Positions 54,252 to 62,567 of a stretch of 64,000 nt of DNA are shown piece by piece; positions within the stretch are counted from its first letter, which is position 1; each line of letters starts with the position of its first letter. Location of the stretch: NCBI RefSeq assembly GCF_027789125.1, contig NZ_JAQFVF010000023.1:371081-435080 (forward strand), written 5' to 3'. Source of the DNA: Paenibacillus aestuarii (GTDB lineage: Bacteria; Bacillota; Bacilli; Paenibacillales; NBRC-103111). The notes under the pieces were generated by a model that was not told where the DNA came from, ran no database searches, and saw nothing but the letters and a program-made list of their open reading frames with translations. The translations under genes were made by a program, and so were the position numbers.

Positions 54252-54755
54252 CTATACTGCTTCTTTCCCTACATCCGAGCGGCTGAGCAGCTTGCGATAC
54301 TGCATATACATGGCGACCCGCCAAGGCAGCAGCATCCCGTAGGCCAGGATGAAAAATAATGCCCCCGTTTGATAAATCGAGACGTAGGTCTCAACGTATT
54401 CGTGCAGCGTTAACCGAATAATCAGCAAGATCAACAAAATACCGAGAAACGCTTTGGATCGTTTCAAATACACCAGGCCGTCCTGTACATGGAACGTAGA
54501 CGTTCGAATGAGCGGATAGGCAAACAACACGGCTCCGACGAGAAATGCGACGATTCCCCACAAGAACGGTATTCGCACCATCGGTGCCACGAACATTAGA
54601 AACCCTGTTGACATCCCTACCGGCGGCATAATAATTTTCATCGCGTTAACAGGTTTCGAGGTAGCACGCAAGCGGACGAACATAACCGCTAACGCCGCAC
54701 CGATCGACCCGATCAATGAGATCATATGCAGGTGGGAAGCAAATGTGAATGACAT
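54252..54755 (-). CDS. CcdC-like membrane protein (cytochrome c biogenesis-associated)
   Basis: A 167-residue protein with five hydrophobic helices; IIMPPVGMSTGFLMF, FHVQDGLVYLKRSKAFLGILL and LPWRVAMY match the CcdC/DUF1453 family as remembered. In B. subtilis ccdC neighbours ccdA but is not essential for cytochrome c maturation. Here it stands with a hydrolase gene, so its role stays open. Confidence 0.78.
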   Translation of the reverse strand: MSFTFASHLHMISLIGSIGAALAVMFVRLRATSKPVNAMKIIMPPVGMSTGFLMFVAPMVRIPFLWGIVAFLVGAVLFAYPLIRTSTFHVQDGLVYLKRSKAFLGILLILLIIRLTLHEYVETYVSIYQTGALFFILAYGMLLPWRVAMYMQYRKLLSRSDVGKEAV

Positions 54756-54925
54756 CGTACTGCCTCCTATTACAACTTCATATTAAACTTCAACTACCCT
54801 CACTCTTCATTATAACACCTGCCCCATGCGGATCAAAGGCTTTCACGTAAAGGTTGAAATTGCGCAAGACACCATGCTACAGTAGGAAAAGGTTTTTTAT
54901 TTTGTCGATTATTGGAGGCGGCTGA

Positions 54926-55675
54926 ATGAGTTTACACATTCAAATGGTCGGAACCGGCAGCGCGTTTGCCAAAACGCTGTACAACACGAGTGCGCTATTG
55001 ATCAACGAATACGGTAAAATTCTCATCGATTGCGGCGCGAGTGTGCCTAAAGCTTTGCATGAATTGAACATCCAGCCGGATCAACTGGACGGTATCGTCA
55101 TCTCGCATATCCACGCTGACCATGTTGCCGGATTAGAGGAAATCGCCTTTCGTTTGCTTTATCAATATAACAACAAGCGCATCAAGCTTTTCATCACCGA
55201 ACCGCTGGCTGAGATCCTCTGGGAGCATACGCTCAAAGGCAGCATGCATAACCTGGCGGAAGGTTTCACAGGCTTAACGGATTATTTTGACGTTACCTTC
55301 CTAGCAGAGAATACTCCGGCGAAGCTCCTGCCCGGGCTGGTTATTGAACCTATTCGCACTTTGCACATACAGGATAAAATCAGCTATTCGTTCTTCATTA
55401 ATAATAAGACGTTCTACAGCGCAGACGTTCGCTTCAATGAACAACTGCTTCTCCAGGTCGTGCATGAGCGTGGTTGTCACACCATCCTGCATGACTGTCA
55501 ATTAACCGGGCATGGCGCCGTCCATGCGACGCTGGCCGAGCTGCTGACACTGCCGGCGGATGTGCAGCAGCGCATCTACCTCATGCATTATGATGACACG
55601 ATGCCGCAATACATCGGTCAGACCGGACGCATGAGGTTCATTCAGCAGCATCAAATCATTGCACTTGATGCATAA
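54926..55675 (+). CDS. MBL-fold metallo-hydrolase
   Basis: A 249-residue metallo-beta-lactamase-fold enzyme of the RNase Z/phosphodiesterase type: ILIDCGASVP, ISHIHADHVAGLE (HxHxDH), YSADVRF, LHDCQL and LMHYDD. All expected metal ligands appear. Substrate unknown. GGAGG is 7 bases upstream. The DUF3892 gene follows after 44 bases. Confidence 0.87.
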   Translation: MSLHIQMVGTGSAFAKTLYNTSALLINEYGKILIDCGASVPKALHELNIQPDQLDGIVISHIHADHVAGLEEIAFRLLYQYNNKRIKLFITEPLAEILWEHTLKGSMHNLAEGFTGLTDYFDVTFLAENTPAKLLPGLVIEPIRTLHIQDKISYSFFINNKTFYSADVRFNEQLLLQVVHERGCHTILHDCQLTGHGAVHATLAELLTLPADVQQRIYLMHYDDTMPQYIGQTGRMRFIQQHQIIALDA

Positions 55676-55719
55676 TTTACTCCCGAAGCTTCCATAATAA
55701 GCTGTGGGAGGTGATGGTT

Positions 55720-55959
55720 GTGGATACAAACCGCAACAAAGAGCAAGTCATGGCAGTCAGAAAAAATGGTGATGGCGACATCATTCAACTGCAGCTGTCC
55801 TCGGGAGCTGTCGTCGACTACAAGCAAGCGCAAGCGATGGCCAAAGCTGGACAAATCGAGAATGTCAATGTGTTTCGCGGTCGCGACGGCGACGAGCATC
55901 TGCGTTCCAATGCGGATGGCGACCCGACCAATAATTTGGACCAACTGCCCACTTTTTAA
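55720..55959 (+). CDS. DUF3892 family protein
   Basis: A 79-residue protein: AVRKNGDGDI, GAVVDYKQAQAMAKAG, VNVFRGRDGDEHLRSNADGDPTNNL. This matches DUF3892 as remembered. Function unknown. GTG 55720 is taken as start (GGGAGG 8 bases upstream). Confidence 0.8.
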   Translation: MDTNRNKEQVMAVRKNGDGDIIQLQLSSGAVVDYKQAQAMAKAGQIENVNVFRGRDGDEHLRSNADGDPTNNLDQLPTF

Positions 55960-55970
55960 AGCATAAACCG

Positions 55971-56008
55971 GAACCTGGCGGCACGATTTGCCGTCAGGTT
56001 CTTTTTTT
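55971..56008 (+). terminator. Terminator after the DUF3892 gene
   Basis: GAACCTG-GCGGCA / TGCCG-T-CAGGTTC stem followed by seven T. Confidence 0.88.
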
Positions 56009-56143
56009 CGTGCAAATCCGCGATTATTTCCTATAATTTCATGAAGTTTGGCAGGGTTTTTCATCTTGACAGAGAACTTATCACTAGACAAGTTTCAATC
56101 GAACGTGTAAACATACCGACAATTGCACGCAGGAGATGATTTG

Positions 56144-57766
56144 GTGGCATTCAACTGGATTCTGTATACTTATGTCGGCGTGTTAACAGTTTGTGCATAT
56201 ATGATGCATACCGCTATTAGCCCGCTGCTCCTAATTTTATGCTGTCTGCTTTTCGTCTTGAGCTTGGCCATGAAACCGATGGGCTCATTGATGCCTTGGA
56301 TCCGTCTTTTGTTAATGATCTGTTTTCATGGGGTCAGCCAGCTCAACTGGACTTTGCCGCTGTACCTGCTGATTTTGTGCAAAGAGATGAATGTCGATGA
56401 CAACCGAACAAGGGTTTGGATATTAACCGTTGTTCACGCCTTGGCTTACATGACCGGCATCTATTACGTGTGGGTCCATCAGGGAGTCCCTGTTCCCTGG
56501 TTGTATATGATCGTCAGCGCGATGCATTTCGCAGCCGCCGCCATTCTTACCCGCACCAGTCGTATCAACTTCAATCAATGCGAGCTTTTCAAAAAAGAAC
56601 AGGTACTGCTATCCAAGCAAGATTCCTTAACCGGTTTGTACAATTATGAAGAAAGCCACCGGCGCCTAGAACGGCTGGTCGAAAATAAGCAAAGCATTGC
56701 TCTCATTTTAATTGACTGTACCGATTTAAAATCGATGAATACGACACGCGGGTTTCAAGCGGGCAACCTGATCTTGAAGCAGATCGCCGAGCTGCTCAAA
56801 ATTTTATTCTCCGACGCCTTATTTATCGCCCGGTATGGCGGTGATGAATTTGCCGTCGTCATCCCGTTGAAAGAAGACAACCCGAACTCCGCTTCGTATC
56901 AGCTGCTGTTAGATTCCGAGCTGCCAAAGTTGACCGGCATTCAAATTACATATGGCATCGCCACTTATCCGGCTGAAGTGCAGACGAAAGATGATTTAAT
57001 TTTGCTGGCGGAGCATAACTTGTTTACGAAGAAGCGCGAAGCGTGGCTGAAACGCGAAGAACATATGCTGCGTTCGGAGAAGCTGCGGGTCGTTGGCGAG
57101 CTGGCCTCGGGAATGGCGCATGAAATCCGCAACCCTCTAACGACGGTGCGCGGTTTTCTGCAAATCTCTCGAGCGAACGGCTATAACATCGAGAACTGGT
57201 ATTCCATGATTATGGACGAAATCGATCGCATGAGCGAATTGACCGCGGAATTCCTCCAGTTCTCCAAGCCACACGCCACTCAGTTCCGGGTCCATTCGCT
57301 GCATGAATGTGTGCTGAAGGTGATCTCGCTCACCGAATCCGAAGCGACCCGGCTTGGTCATGAAATCCATTACAGCGAGTCCTTCCAGCCGATCTATATG
57401 ATGATGGACCAGGATAAGATGATCCAGCTGCTGCTCAATCTGGTGAAGAATGCTTTCGAAGCGATGGAAGAAAGTGGAATTATCCAAATCAAATTAAGCC
57501 GCGATCAAAAGAATGCGAGTCTGGTCATCGAGGACAACGGTCCAGGCATTCCAGGCGAGCTGCTTGAAAAAATATTTCACCCATTCTATACGACGAAGGA
57601 AACCGGCACTGGCCTGGGCTTATCGATCTGTCACAAGATCGTGCAAGACCATTATGGCACGTTGGAAGTGGAAAGTCAGCCTGGCCAAGGTGCACGATTC
57701 ATCATTACCTTTCCGATCACGGATGAAGAAAGCCATAATGAAATGGAAAAAGCCGCTTTTAGATAA
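56144..57766 (+). CDS. Membrane sensor histidine kinase with an internal GGDEF domain
   Basis: A 540-residue fusion. Five or six N-terminal membrane helices (1-160), then a GGDEF domain (about 180-310: DSLTGLYNYEE, LIDCTDLKSMN, canonical YGGDEF at 232-236), then HisKA with the phospho-His in GMAHEIRNPLTTVRG (His326) and HATPase_c (NLVKNAFEA, EDNGPGIP, GTGLGLSI). In the GGDEF domain the guanine-binding aspartate of GHxxGD is Asn (GFQAGN) and no RxxD I-site precedes GGDEF, so it may bind GTP rather than make c-di-GMP. No response regulator gene is near. GTG 56144 has GGAG 8 bases upstream. Its 3' end overlaps the converging GNAT gene by 8 bases. Confidence 0.9.
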   Translation: MAFNWILYTYVGVLTVCAYMMHTAISPLLLILCCLLFVLSLAMKPMGSLMPWIRLLLMICFHGVSQLNWTLPLYLLILCKEMNVDDNRTRVWILTVVHALAYMTGIYYVWVHQGVPVPWLYMIVSAMHFAAAAILTRTSRINFNQCELFKKEQVLLSKQDSLTGLYNYEESHRRLERLVENKQSIALILIDCTDLKSMNTTRGFQAGNLILKQIAELLKILFSDALFIARYGGDEFAVVIPLKEDNPNSASYQLLLDSELPKLTGIQITYGIATYPAEVQTKDDLILLAEHNLFTKKREAWLKREEHMLRSEKLRVVGELASGMAHEIRNPLTTVRGFLQISRANGYNIENWYSMIMDEIDRMSELTAEFLQFSKPHATQFRVHSLHECVLKVISLTESEATRLGHEIHYSESFQPIYMMMDQDKMIQLLLNLVKNAFEAMEESGIIQIKLSRDQKNASLVIEDNGPGIPGELLEKIFHPFYTTKETGTGLGLSICHKIVQDHYGTLEVESQPGQGARFIITFPITDEESHNEMEKAAFR

Positions 57767-57776
57767 GCGGCTTTTT
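57747..57776. terminator. Bidirectional terminator holding both stop codons of converging genes
   Basis: AAAAAGCCGCTT / AAGCGGCTTTTT 12-bp perfect stem. The kinase TAA (57764-57766) and the GNAT stop (57759-57761) both lie in the loop region. Confidence 0.9.
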
Positions 57777-58199
57777 CATTCTTACATGTAAGATGTCAGC
57801 ATCGTAAAACGGTTCTTCCGAGATCACCTTATATCCCAGCTGCGTATAGAAACCCTCTGCCTGAACTTGCGCATCCAGCAGGGCGTATTTGGCATTCAGC
57901 TCACGCGCTTGCTTCTCCATCTCTACAATCAGCTGCTTCCCTAAGCCACGGCCTCTGTGAGAGGCAAGGACGGCAACACGCTGGAACTTCGCCGTATCTT
58001 CTTTATAAAAATACCAACGGGCGGTAGCCACCGGCTTACCTTCATCCATAATAAGGAAATGATGACAAGATTCAGGAGACTCATCTTTCTCATCCATCTC
58101 CAACTCTTCAGGCACTTTCTGTTCTTCAACAAACACTTGCATACGAACTTCAAAACAAGCTCGCAGCTCTTCCATTGTAGTGACGCGAATGGTTTCCAT
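57759..58199 (-). CDS. GNAT family N-acetyltransferase
   Basis: A 146-residue GNAT enzyme: VRMQVFVEEQKVPEELEMDE, ATARWYFYKEDTAKFQRVAVL, the acetyl-CoA loop HRGRGLGKQLI, and LDAQVQAEGFYTQLGYKV. Resembles YjcF/ElaA-type proteins. Substrate unknown. Start uncertain between ATG 58199 and ATG 58211; AAAGGA lies about 11 bases before the first. Confidence 0.87.
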   Translation of the reverse strand: METIRVTTMEELRACFEVRMQVFVEEQKVPEELEMDEKDESPESCHHFLIMDEGKPVATARWYFYKEDTAKFQRVAVLASHRGRGLGKQLIVEMEKQARELNAKYALLDAQVQAEGFYTQLGYKVISEEPFYDADILHVRMKKPLI

Positions 58200-58287
58200 A
58201 TCGATTGACATCCTTTCTGAGACTGGTGCACATTCCTTGATCTTATCCCATTCTCAAAAGGTTGTCTATACATGTGTACGCCTGCCG

Positions 58288-58746
58288 TCACTTTCGCTCC
58301 AATCCATAACTGATCGCCCCGACCGCCAGGCCCAACAAAGCGCCTCCTAACACTTCTCGCGGCAAGTGCCCTAGTCGTTCCTTCAACTCTTTGCGCCGCC
58401 GCGTATGATACAGTCCTGGGTGCTGCCTGGCCAACCTCTCTACCTGAATGTCGATTTCATTGACTTCGTAGGCAATCTCCCCTGCCGCTAGGCGAACCCC
58501 CATGGCGTCATACATCACAACAGCGCCAAACACAGTGCTGACCGCAAAATCAATCGCCGATATACCCCGCTTCAGAGCAATATACGTCGTCAAGGCGGTT
58601 ACACCCGCTGAATGAGAACTGGGCATCCCGCCGGATTGTATGGCTTGGGTCCAATCCCACTCTCTCGTTTTTGCATAAAATAAAGGGATCTTTAACGCTT
58701 GTGCCGCTCCTATTCCAATTAAGGCTGTCGATAACGCTCGATTCAT
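58288..58746 (-). CDS. Divergent PAP2-like membrane protein (DUF212, YuiD-type)
   Basis: A 152-residue membrane protein of the YuiD/DUF212 family: QALKIPLFYAKTREWDW, GGMPSSHSAGVTAL (PAP2-like SxxH), VMYDAMGVRLAAG, and LPREVLGGALLGL. Related to acid phosphatase/vanadium haloperoxidase folds; activity not shown. GAGGTG before ATG 58746. Confidence 0.9.
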   Translation of the reverse strand: MNRALSTALIGIGAAQALKIPLFYAKTREWDWTQAIQSGGMPSSHSAGVTALTTYIALKRGISAIDFAVSTVFGAVVMYDAMGVRLAAGEIAYEVNEIDIQVERLARQHPGLYHTRRRKELKERLGHLPREVLGGALLGLAVGAISYGLERK

Positions 58747-58882
58747 AAGCTCACCTCACTCATAGAATCCTTCGCAGGTTTAGATTCTATTCGCTTTTTT
58801 TGGTACAATGAAGGTGAAATTATAAACCTCATGTTTATGTACAAGTTTTGCCCAATAAGCAAAACCCCAAGGAGTGTTACTC

Positions 58883-59302
58883 ATGAATATTGCCTTTTTC
58901 CTATTACCCAAATCCGAAGTCATTACAACCACGATGCAGGCCACCTTGCGCCAGACCTTAGAACGTATGGAATATCACCGATACACGGCCGTGCCCATTT
59001 TATCCGATCAAGGACATTATGTAGGAACTATCACGGAAGGAGACTTGCTCTGGTTTCTTAAAAACGCAGAAGGCGTTACTTTTGAAAACGCTCACCGCCA
59101 TCTGCTGCAGGAAGTTCCGCTGCGTATGAAAAATAAGCCGGTACACATTCATGCCAAAATGGATGACCTCATTGATCTGGCGAAAGTTCAAAACTTTGTT
59201 CCCGTCGTTGATGACTCTGACAAATTCATTGGGATCGTTAGACGGAGCGATATTATTGAATACTGCGCGAAACAGATGTTTAAAACACCTTCGAGTTCAT
59301 GA
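58883..59302 (+). CDS. CBS-domain pair protein
   Basis: A 139-residue protein with two CBS motifs: AVPILSDQGHYVGTITEGDLLW and VPVVDDSDKFIGIVRRSDII. Unlike AcuB it has no ACT domain. AAGGAG lies 9 bases before ATG 58883. Ligand unknown; a nucleotide such as AMP or c-di-AMP is possible. Confidence 0.85.
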   Translation: MNIAFFLLPKSEVITTTMQATLRQTLERMEYHRYTAVPILSDQGHYVGTITEGDLLWFLKNAEGVTFENAHRHLLQEVPLRMKNKPVHIHAKMDDLIDLAKVQNFVPVVDDSDKFIGIVRRSDIIEYCAKQMFKTPSSS

Positions 59303-59338
59303 CATTAAAGTGCAGCGAGGAATGATTAGCGCGTTGGG

Positions 59339-59527
59339 TCAATCAAGAAGAAAATTGATGGTTTCCATGGAAGATTCATGCGACAGCTTGACGTCGGATT
59401 TCTCAAGGGAGACGACAGCAACCTCTAGGGTATGCGGCTTGTCTTTATCCTTCTCCTGCCAGCTCACGAAAGCTGCAGATGAAATGCCAAGTTGAAGCAC
59501 TAATTGGTTAATATCGATTTCTTTCAT
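59339..59527 (-). CDS. Small hypothetical protein
   Basis: A 62-residue soluble protein with AAGAGGTG 7 bases before the ATG. Predicted as a short helix followed by strands (AAFVSWQEKDKDKPHTLEVAVVSLE). No family recognised. The stops of this and the CBS gene are 36 bases apart. Confidence 0.5.
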   Translation of the reverse strand: MKEIDINQLVLQLGISSAAFVSWQEKDKDKPHTLEVAVVSLEKSDVKLSHESSMETINFLLD

Positions 59528-59690
59528 AGCCGCGCACCTCTTCAGCTCATTAATGTCTGTCTACCTCTCTTACTACTGTATACTTTATCGGTCAATCCAG
59601 TTCCTGTAAATAAGTGCATATTGTCGAATCGTCTAAAGAATCAATCAAAGCAAAATGAATTGAAATTGATGAAATGAGCATAATCTCGAC

Positions 59691-59731
59691 AAAAAAAGGA
59701 AAAGAGCCGCGGTTTCGCGGCTCTTTCCTTT
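59691..59731. terminator. Terminator after the Q/G/N-rich gene
   Basis: GGAAAAGAGCCGCG / CGCGGCTCTTTCC stem around GTTT, seven T on the minus strand. Confidence 0.85.
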
Positions 59732-59745
59732 GGTTAGACACGATT

Positions 59746-60309
59746 CTACTGTACTTGTCCATTGGAAGAAGCTTTGGACGAAACAAATTCACTTGCCCAA
59801 TCCACCATGCCATTCATGAGCGTTAGAACGAGATTGACTGCATCTTTCTCTGTTAAAGACCCTTGGGACTGGCTGCTTACGTACTGCGACGTTTTTTGCT
59901 CGAGCTTTCCGACGAGATCTTTGATTTTCAATAATTCATAAGCTAAATCGGAAACTTGTTGACTATTCGAGCCGCCGCTTTGATTCGCGTTCTGCCCTTG
60001 ACCCTGATTTTGGCCTTGATTTTGATTCTGGCCCATCTGTGCTTGATAAGAGTCTTGTCCCTGTCCTTGTGTCCCTGAGGCTTGTTGATTGCCGTTCTGA
60101 TTGCTCTGGTTACCGCCTTGCCCTTGCGCTTGATTTTGGCCCTGTCCTTGGCCCTGGCTCTGATAAGAACCTTGACCGCTATCTTGATTATTTTGCTGAT
60201 TATCGCTGTTTCCTAACATTTTTTTGAGCTGTTCCAGCTCAATAAGTACCAGATCGTTTTGCTTGGTCAGCTCGTCGATTTGCAGCTTCAGGTCTTGTGT
60301 CTTGATCAT
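59746..60309 (-). CDS. Q/G/N-rich low-complexity protein with helical ends
   Basis: A 187-residue protein in three parts: a coiled-coil-like head (5-34, LQIDELTKQNDLVLIELEQL), a central Q/G/N/S-rich tract (about 35-117, runs of GQGQGQN and NQNQGQN), and a helical tail (118-175) with LAYELLKIKDLVGKLEQ. The tract has almost no charge. No signal peptide. Not recognised; the layout suggests a multimeric or spore-layer structural protein, which is inference. Confidence 0.78.
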   Translation of the reverse strand: MIKTQDLKLQIDELTKQNDLVLIELEQLKKMLGNSDNQQNNQDSGQGSYQSQGQGQGQNQAQGQGGNQSNQNGNQQASGTQGQGQDSYQAQMGQNQNQGQNQGQGQNANQSGGSNSQQVSDLAYELLKIKDLVGKLEQKTSQYVSSQSQGSLTEKDAVNLVLTLMNGMVDWASEFVSSKASSNGQVQ

Positions 60310-60331
60310 GCTGTTACTTCAACCCTTTCGA

Positions 60332-60883
60332 TTATTTCACCGCACCGCAAGCGATCCGCTTGCCTGAGTTGCCTGACGGATCCGTTTTATAGTCGTCTTC
60401 CATTTCATGAATGATGATGCTTGTACCGCCAGGCTTCAGCAATGAATTTGGCTTGTCCGGCTGCAGGACAACCGATTTGGAGACAGCGTCGAATTTGCCG
60501 TTTCCTTGCGCATCCACCACTAAGTTTGGCAGATCCCCGGCATGGTATCCTTTCGGATTGTTAAAGCCATGCTGCTTTTGCGTCGGATTCAGGTGGGCCC
60601 CGGAAGAATCGAAGGTTGGCCCTTCGCAGAGCGCCTTCTCATGGAAGTGGAGTCCGTGCAAGCCGGGCTTGAGGCCGCTGACCTGCACCTCCAACCGGAC
60701 GCCTTCGGGTACTTCCGTCAGCTTCGCGGTGCCAACGGTCTGGCCGCTCGCTCCGATCAAGTTAATGATGCGCGGCTGGCTAGGCGCTTCGGCTTGGGCT
60801 GACGTCGTTTGATGAGCCGTCTGGCAGCCGCTTAACATCAGCGCCATTATGCTTGTAGTTACAATAGTTTTCATAGCTTTCAT
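60332..60883 (-). CDS. sodC: Cu/Zn superoxide dismutase, lipoprotein (YojM-like)
   Basis: A 183-residue exported lipoprotein: lipobox LMLSGC (Cys about 18) and a SodC domain. Copper and zinc ligands appear complete: LHFHEK, SGAHLNP, KQHG, GYHAGDLPN and SIIIHEMEDDYKTDPSGNSG; both disulfide cysteines (ALCEG, RIACG) are present. It removes superoxide outside the membrane. B. subtilis YojM is reported to lack one copper ligand, so this copy may be more active. ATG 60883 has AGGAGG upstream. Confidence 0.93.
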   Translation of the reverse strand: MKAMKTIVTTSIMALMLSGCQTAHQTTSAQAEAPSQPRIINLIGASGQTVGTAKLTEVPEGVRLEVQVSGLKPGLHGLHFHEKALCEGPTFDSSGAHLNPTQKQHGFNNPKGYHAGDLPNLVVDAQGNGKFDAVSKSVVLQPDKPNSLLKPGGTSIIIHEMEDDYKTDPSGNSGKRIACGAVK

Positions 60884-60983
60884 GTCGAATCGTTCCTCCT
60901 GGTTGCTAGGCGTGATAACCAAATCTACCCTTAGGATGCGCAACTGCTTTCACGCGTAAACGTCCAGGATGAACAATTTTCGA

Positions 60984-61310
60984 CTAGATGATGGACATAA
61001 GTCTGGCGATCGTCTGTAAATTTTCCAGTTTCCTGGTGTAAAAATGATACTCGACCTTGGTATGCTCCACGGTAGCCGCCATTCGCAGCACTTGCTCTTG
61101 AAGTTCCTTCGTATATGGCCACACTTCCGCTTGGCGTTGCATTTCATTTTTGCCGGTAACCAATCCTTCGTTAATGACCTCACATTCCTTCGACAGCAGC
61201 TGATGCTTGGCCAAAGCCAAATCATTCACCGCATCGACATACATGGACTCAGCTTGCTTTAACAATTCGGGCACGATTTGCAACTCCAAAATCACTTCCG
61301 TCCGCTTCAT
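60984..61310 (-). CDS. Hypothetical helical protein
   Basis: A 108-residue protein predicted almost all helical (coiled coil) with two cysteine-poor heptad stretches (ILELQIVPELLKQAESMY, VLRMAATVEHTKVEYHF). GGGGGA lies 6 bases before ATG 61310. No family recognised; ends about 100 bases before sodC. Confidence 0.6.
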   Translation of the reverse strand: MKRTEVILELQIVPELLKQAESMYVDAVNDLALAKHQLLSKECEVINEGLVTGKNEMQRQAEVWPYTKELQEQVLRMAATVEHTKVEYHFYTRKLENLQTIARLMSII

Positions 61311-61612
61311 GCGCATTCCCCCATTCTTCTTCCTTCAAATCTTCTTGCCTCATATATATTCACATAGAATGGAAACATGCTTGTCAGCAGCGGAGAAATG
61401 GACAACCTTGCTGTCATGGGACTGCAGCACTTGGCGAAACGGCATTTATTTGTATAATCCGTGTAGATTCGCTAATATGCATCTCGCAACTTCACCGTTT
61501 TCCGACATGCACATTAAGATTACACTAAATCTGTTTGAAAGGGACTTGCCCTACTTGTTAACTGCTATGAAAGGGCTTACAATTAGAGTATATTCAATAG
61601 GGAGGTGACCGA

Positions 61613-61807
61613 ATGAGCCACGAAGAAGAAGTAGTTCCTGTAAATGAAGAGCAAGTTGAAGAGTCCACTGAAGAAGTTGTTAGCGAAGAAATCGTTAACG
61701 AAGAAGCCGCTGTTGAAGAGGCTGTTGCGGAAGAGGCAGTTGAAGAAGCAGAAGCTGTCGAAGAAGTTGCAGCTGCTGAAGAAAGCTCCGAATCCGAAGA
61801 GGAATAA
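61613..61807 (+). CDS. Very acidic Glu/Val/Ala repeat protein
   Basis: A 64-residue protein in which about half the residues are glutamate, in irregular EEAVxEEAVEE units, with no lysine or arginine. GGGAGGTG lies 5 bases before the ATG and a good terminator follows, so it is expressed on its own. Not recognised. Possible calcium- or counter-ion binding or spore-core protein by composition. Confidence 0.75.
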   Translation: MSHEEEVVPVNEEQVEESTEEVVSEEIVNEEAAVEEAVAEEAVEEAEAVEEVAAAEESSESEEE

Positions 61808-61826
61808 TTTCATTACATATACGTTC

Positions 61827-61855
61827 CCCCCTTTCAATAAGAAAGGGGGTTTATT
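61827..61855 (+). terminator. Terminator after the acidic protein gene
   Basis: CCCCCTTTC / GAAAGGGGG stem, 5-base loop, TTTATTG. Confidence 0.85.
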
Positions 61856-61951
61856 GTTTTCTCCTGATTTAAAATTTTTTTCAAATCCGCGCATAAATAA
61901 ACTGAACATTCAAATAATACTGGTGTACCATATAAAAGGAGATGAATTTGA

Positions 61952-62161
61952 ATGGCTAACAACAACACTTTAGTCGTGCAACAAGCAAAGGCAGCATTAG
62001 ATCAACTAAAGTTCGAAGTCGCTCAGGAAATTGGTGTTCCTCTCTCCCCAACTGGCTACAACGGTAATCTCGCTACACGTGATGCAGGCGCCATCGGCGG
62101 CAACATTACGAAGCGATTGGTGCAAATCGCTGAACAGCAACTGTCCAGCTTTAAACGCTAA
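61952..62161 (+). CDS. Alpha/beta-type small acid-soluble spore protein
   Basis: A 69-residue SASP: ALDQLKFEVAQEIGVPL carries the GPR protease site (FEVAQE region) and the domain ends GAIGGNITKRLVQIAEQQL. These proteins coat DNA in the forespore. AAAAGGAGATG lies before the ATG; a sigma-G promoter is expected but I could not point to a convincing match. Confidence 0.95.
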   Translation: MANNNTLVVQQAKAALDQLKFEVAQEIGVPLSPTGYNGNLATRDAGAIGGNITKRLVQIAEQQLSSFKR

Positions 62162-62187
62162 TCCTTTGATGTAGGAGCAAGCAAAGC

Positions 62188-62238
62188 AAAAAAGACTGTT
62201 TCACTCCATCCTCCTTAGAGTGAATGACAGTCTTTTTT
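62188..62238. terminator. Bidirectional terminator
   Basis: AAAAAAGACTGT / ACAGTCTTTTTT outer stem with TCACTC/GAGTGA inner stem, between SASP and the converging small gene. Confidence 0.88.
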
Positions 62239-62265
62239 CATGTTGTAACGTGGCGACGTGGGGTC

Positions 62266-62460
62266 TTATTTCTTCTTAACTTCCTCCACAAAAACATCAC
62301 TGGCATCTCTGGAGCTGCCAAGTTCCAAGATCGTATATTTTTTATCTCCGATCATGATGACGTCTTCGATTTCCGGTAGCGGATCCCCTAAATAAACCGT
62401 TCCTAAATATACATTACTGCTTTTTAACCGCAGATTCCATCTATGCTGCTGTTTGGTCAT
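62266..62460 (-). CDS. Small hypothetical protein
   Basis: A 64-residue protein with GTAGGAGG 8 bases before the ATG. Predicted beta-rich (WNLRLKSSNVYLGTVYLG, VIMIGDKKYTILELG). No family recognised. Confidence 0.65.
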   Translation of the reverse strand: MTKQQHRWNLRLKSSNVYLGTVYLGDPLPEIEDVIMIGDKKYTILELGSSRDASDVFVEEVKKK

Positions 62461-62567
62461 TATGTATGCCTCCTACTTGCTCTAATGACAACAAGTTACC
62501 ATAAATCAAGGAAAGATGAAAGTCCAACTATCTTATAGATCCTAATTATGTTACATTATATTCATCG

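Noticed and set aside
58883..59302. CBS protein as AcuB
   Set aside because: It has no ACT domain and lies far from acuA-acuC.
61880..61950. Sigma-G promoter before the SASP gene
   Set aside because: TGAACA and CATATAA are present but spacing and the -10 match are poor.
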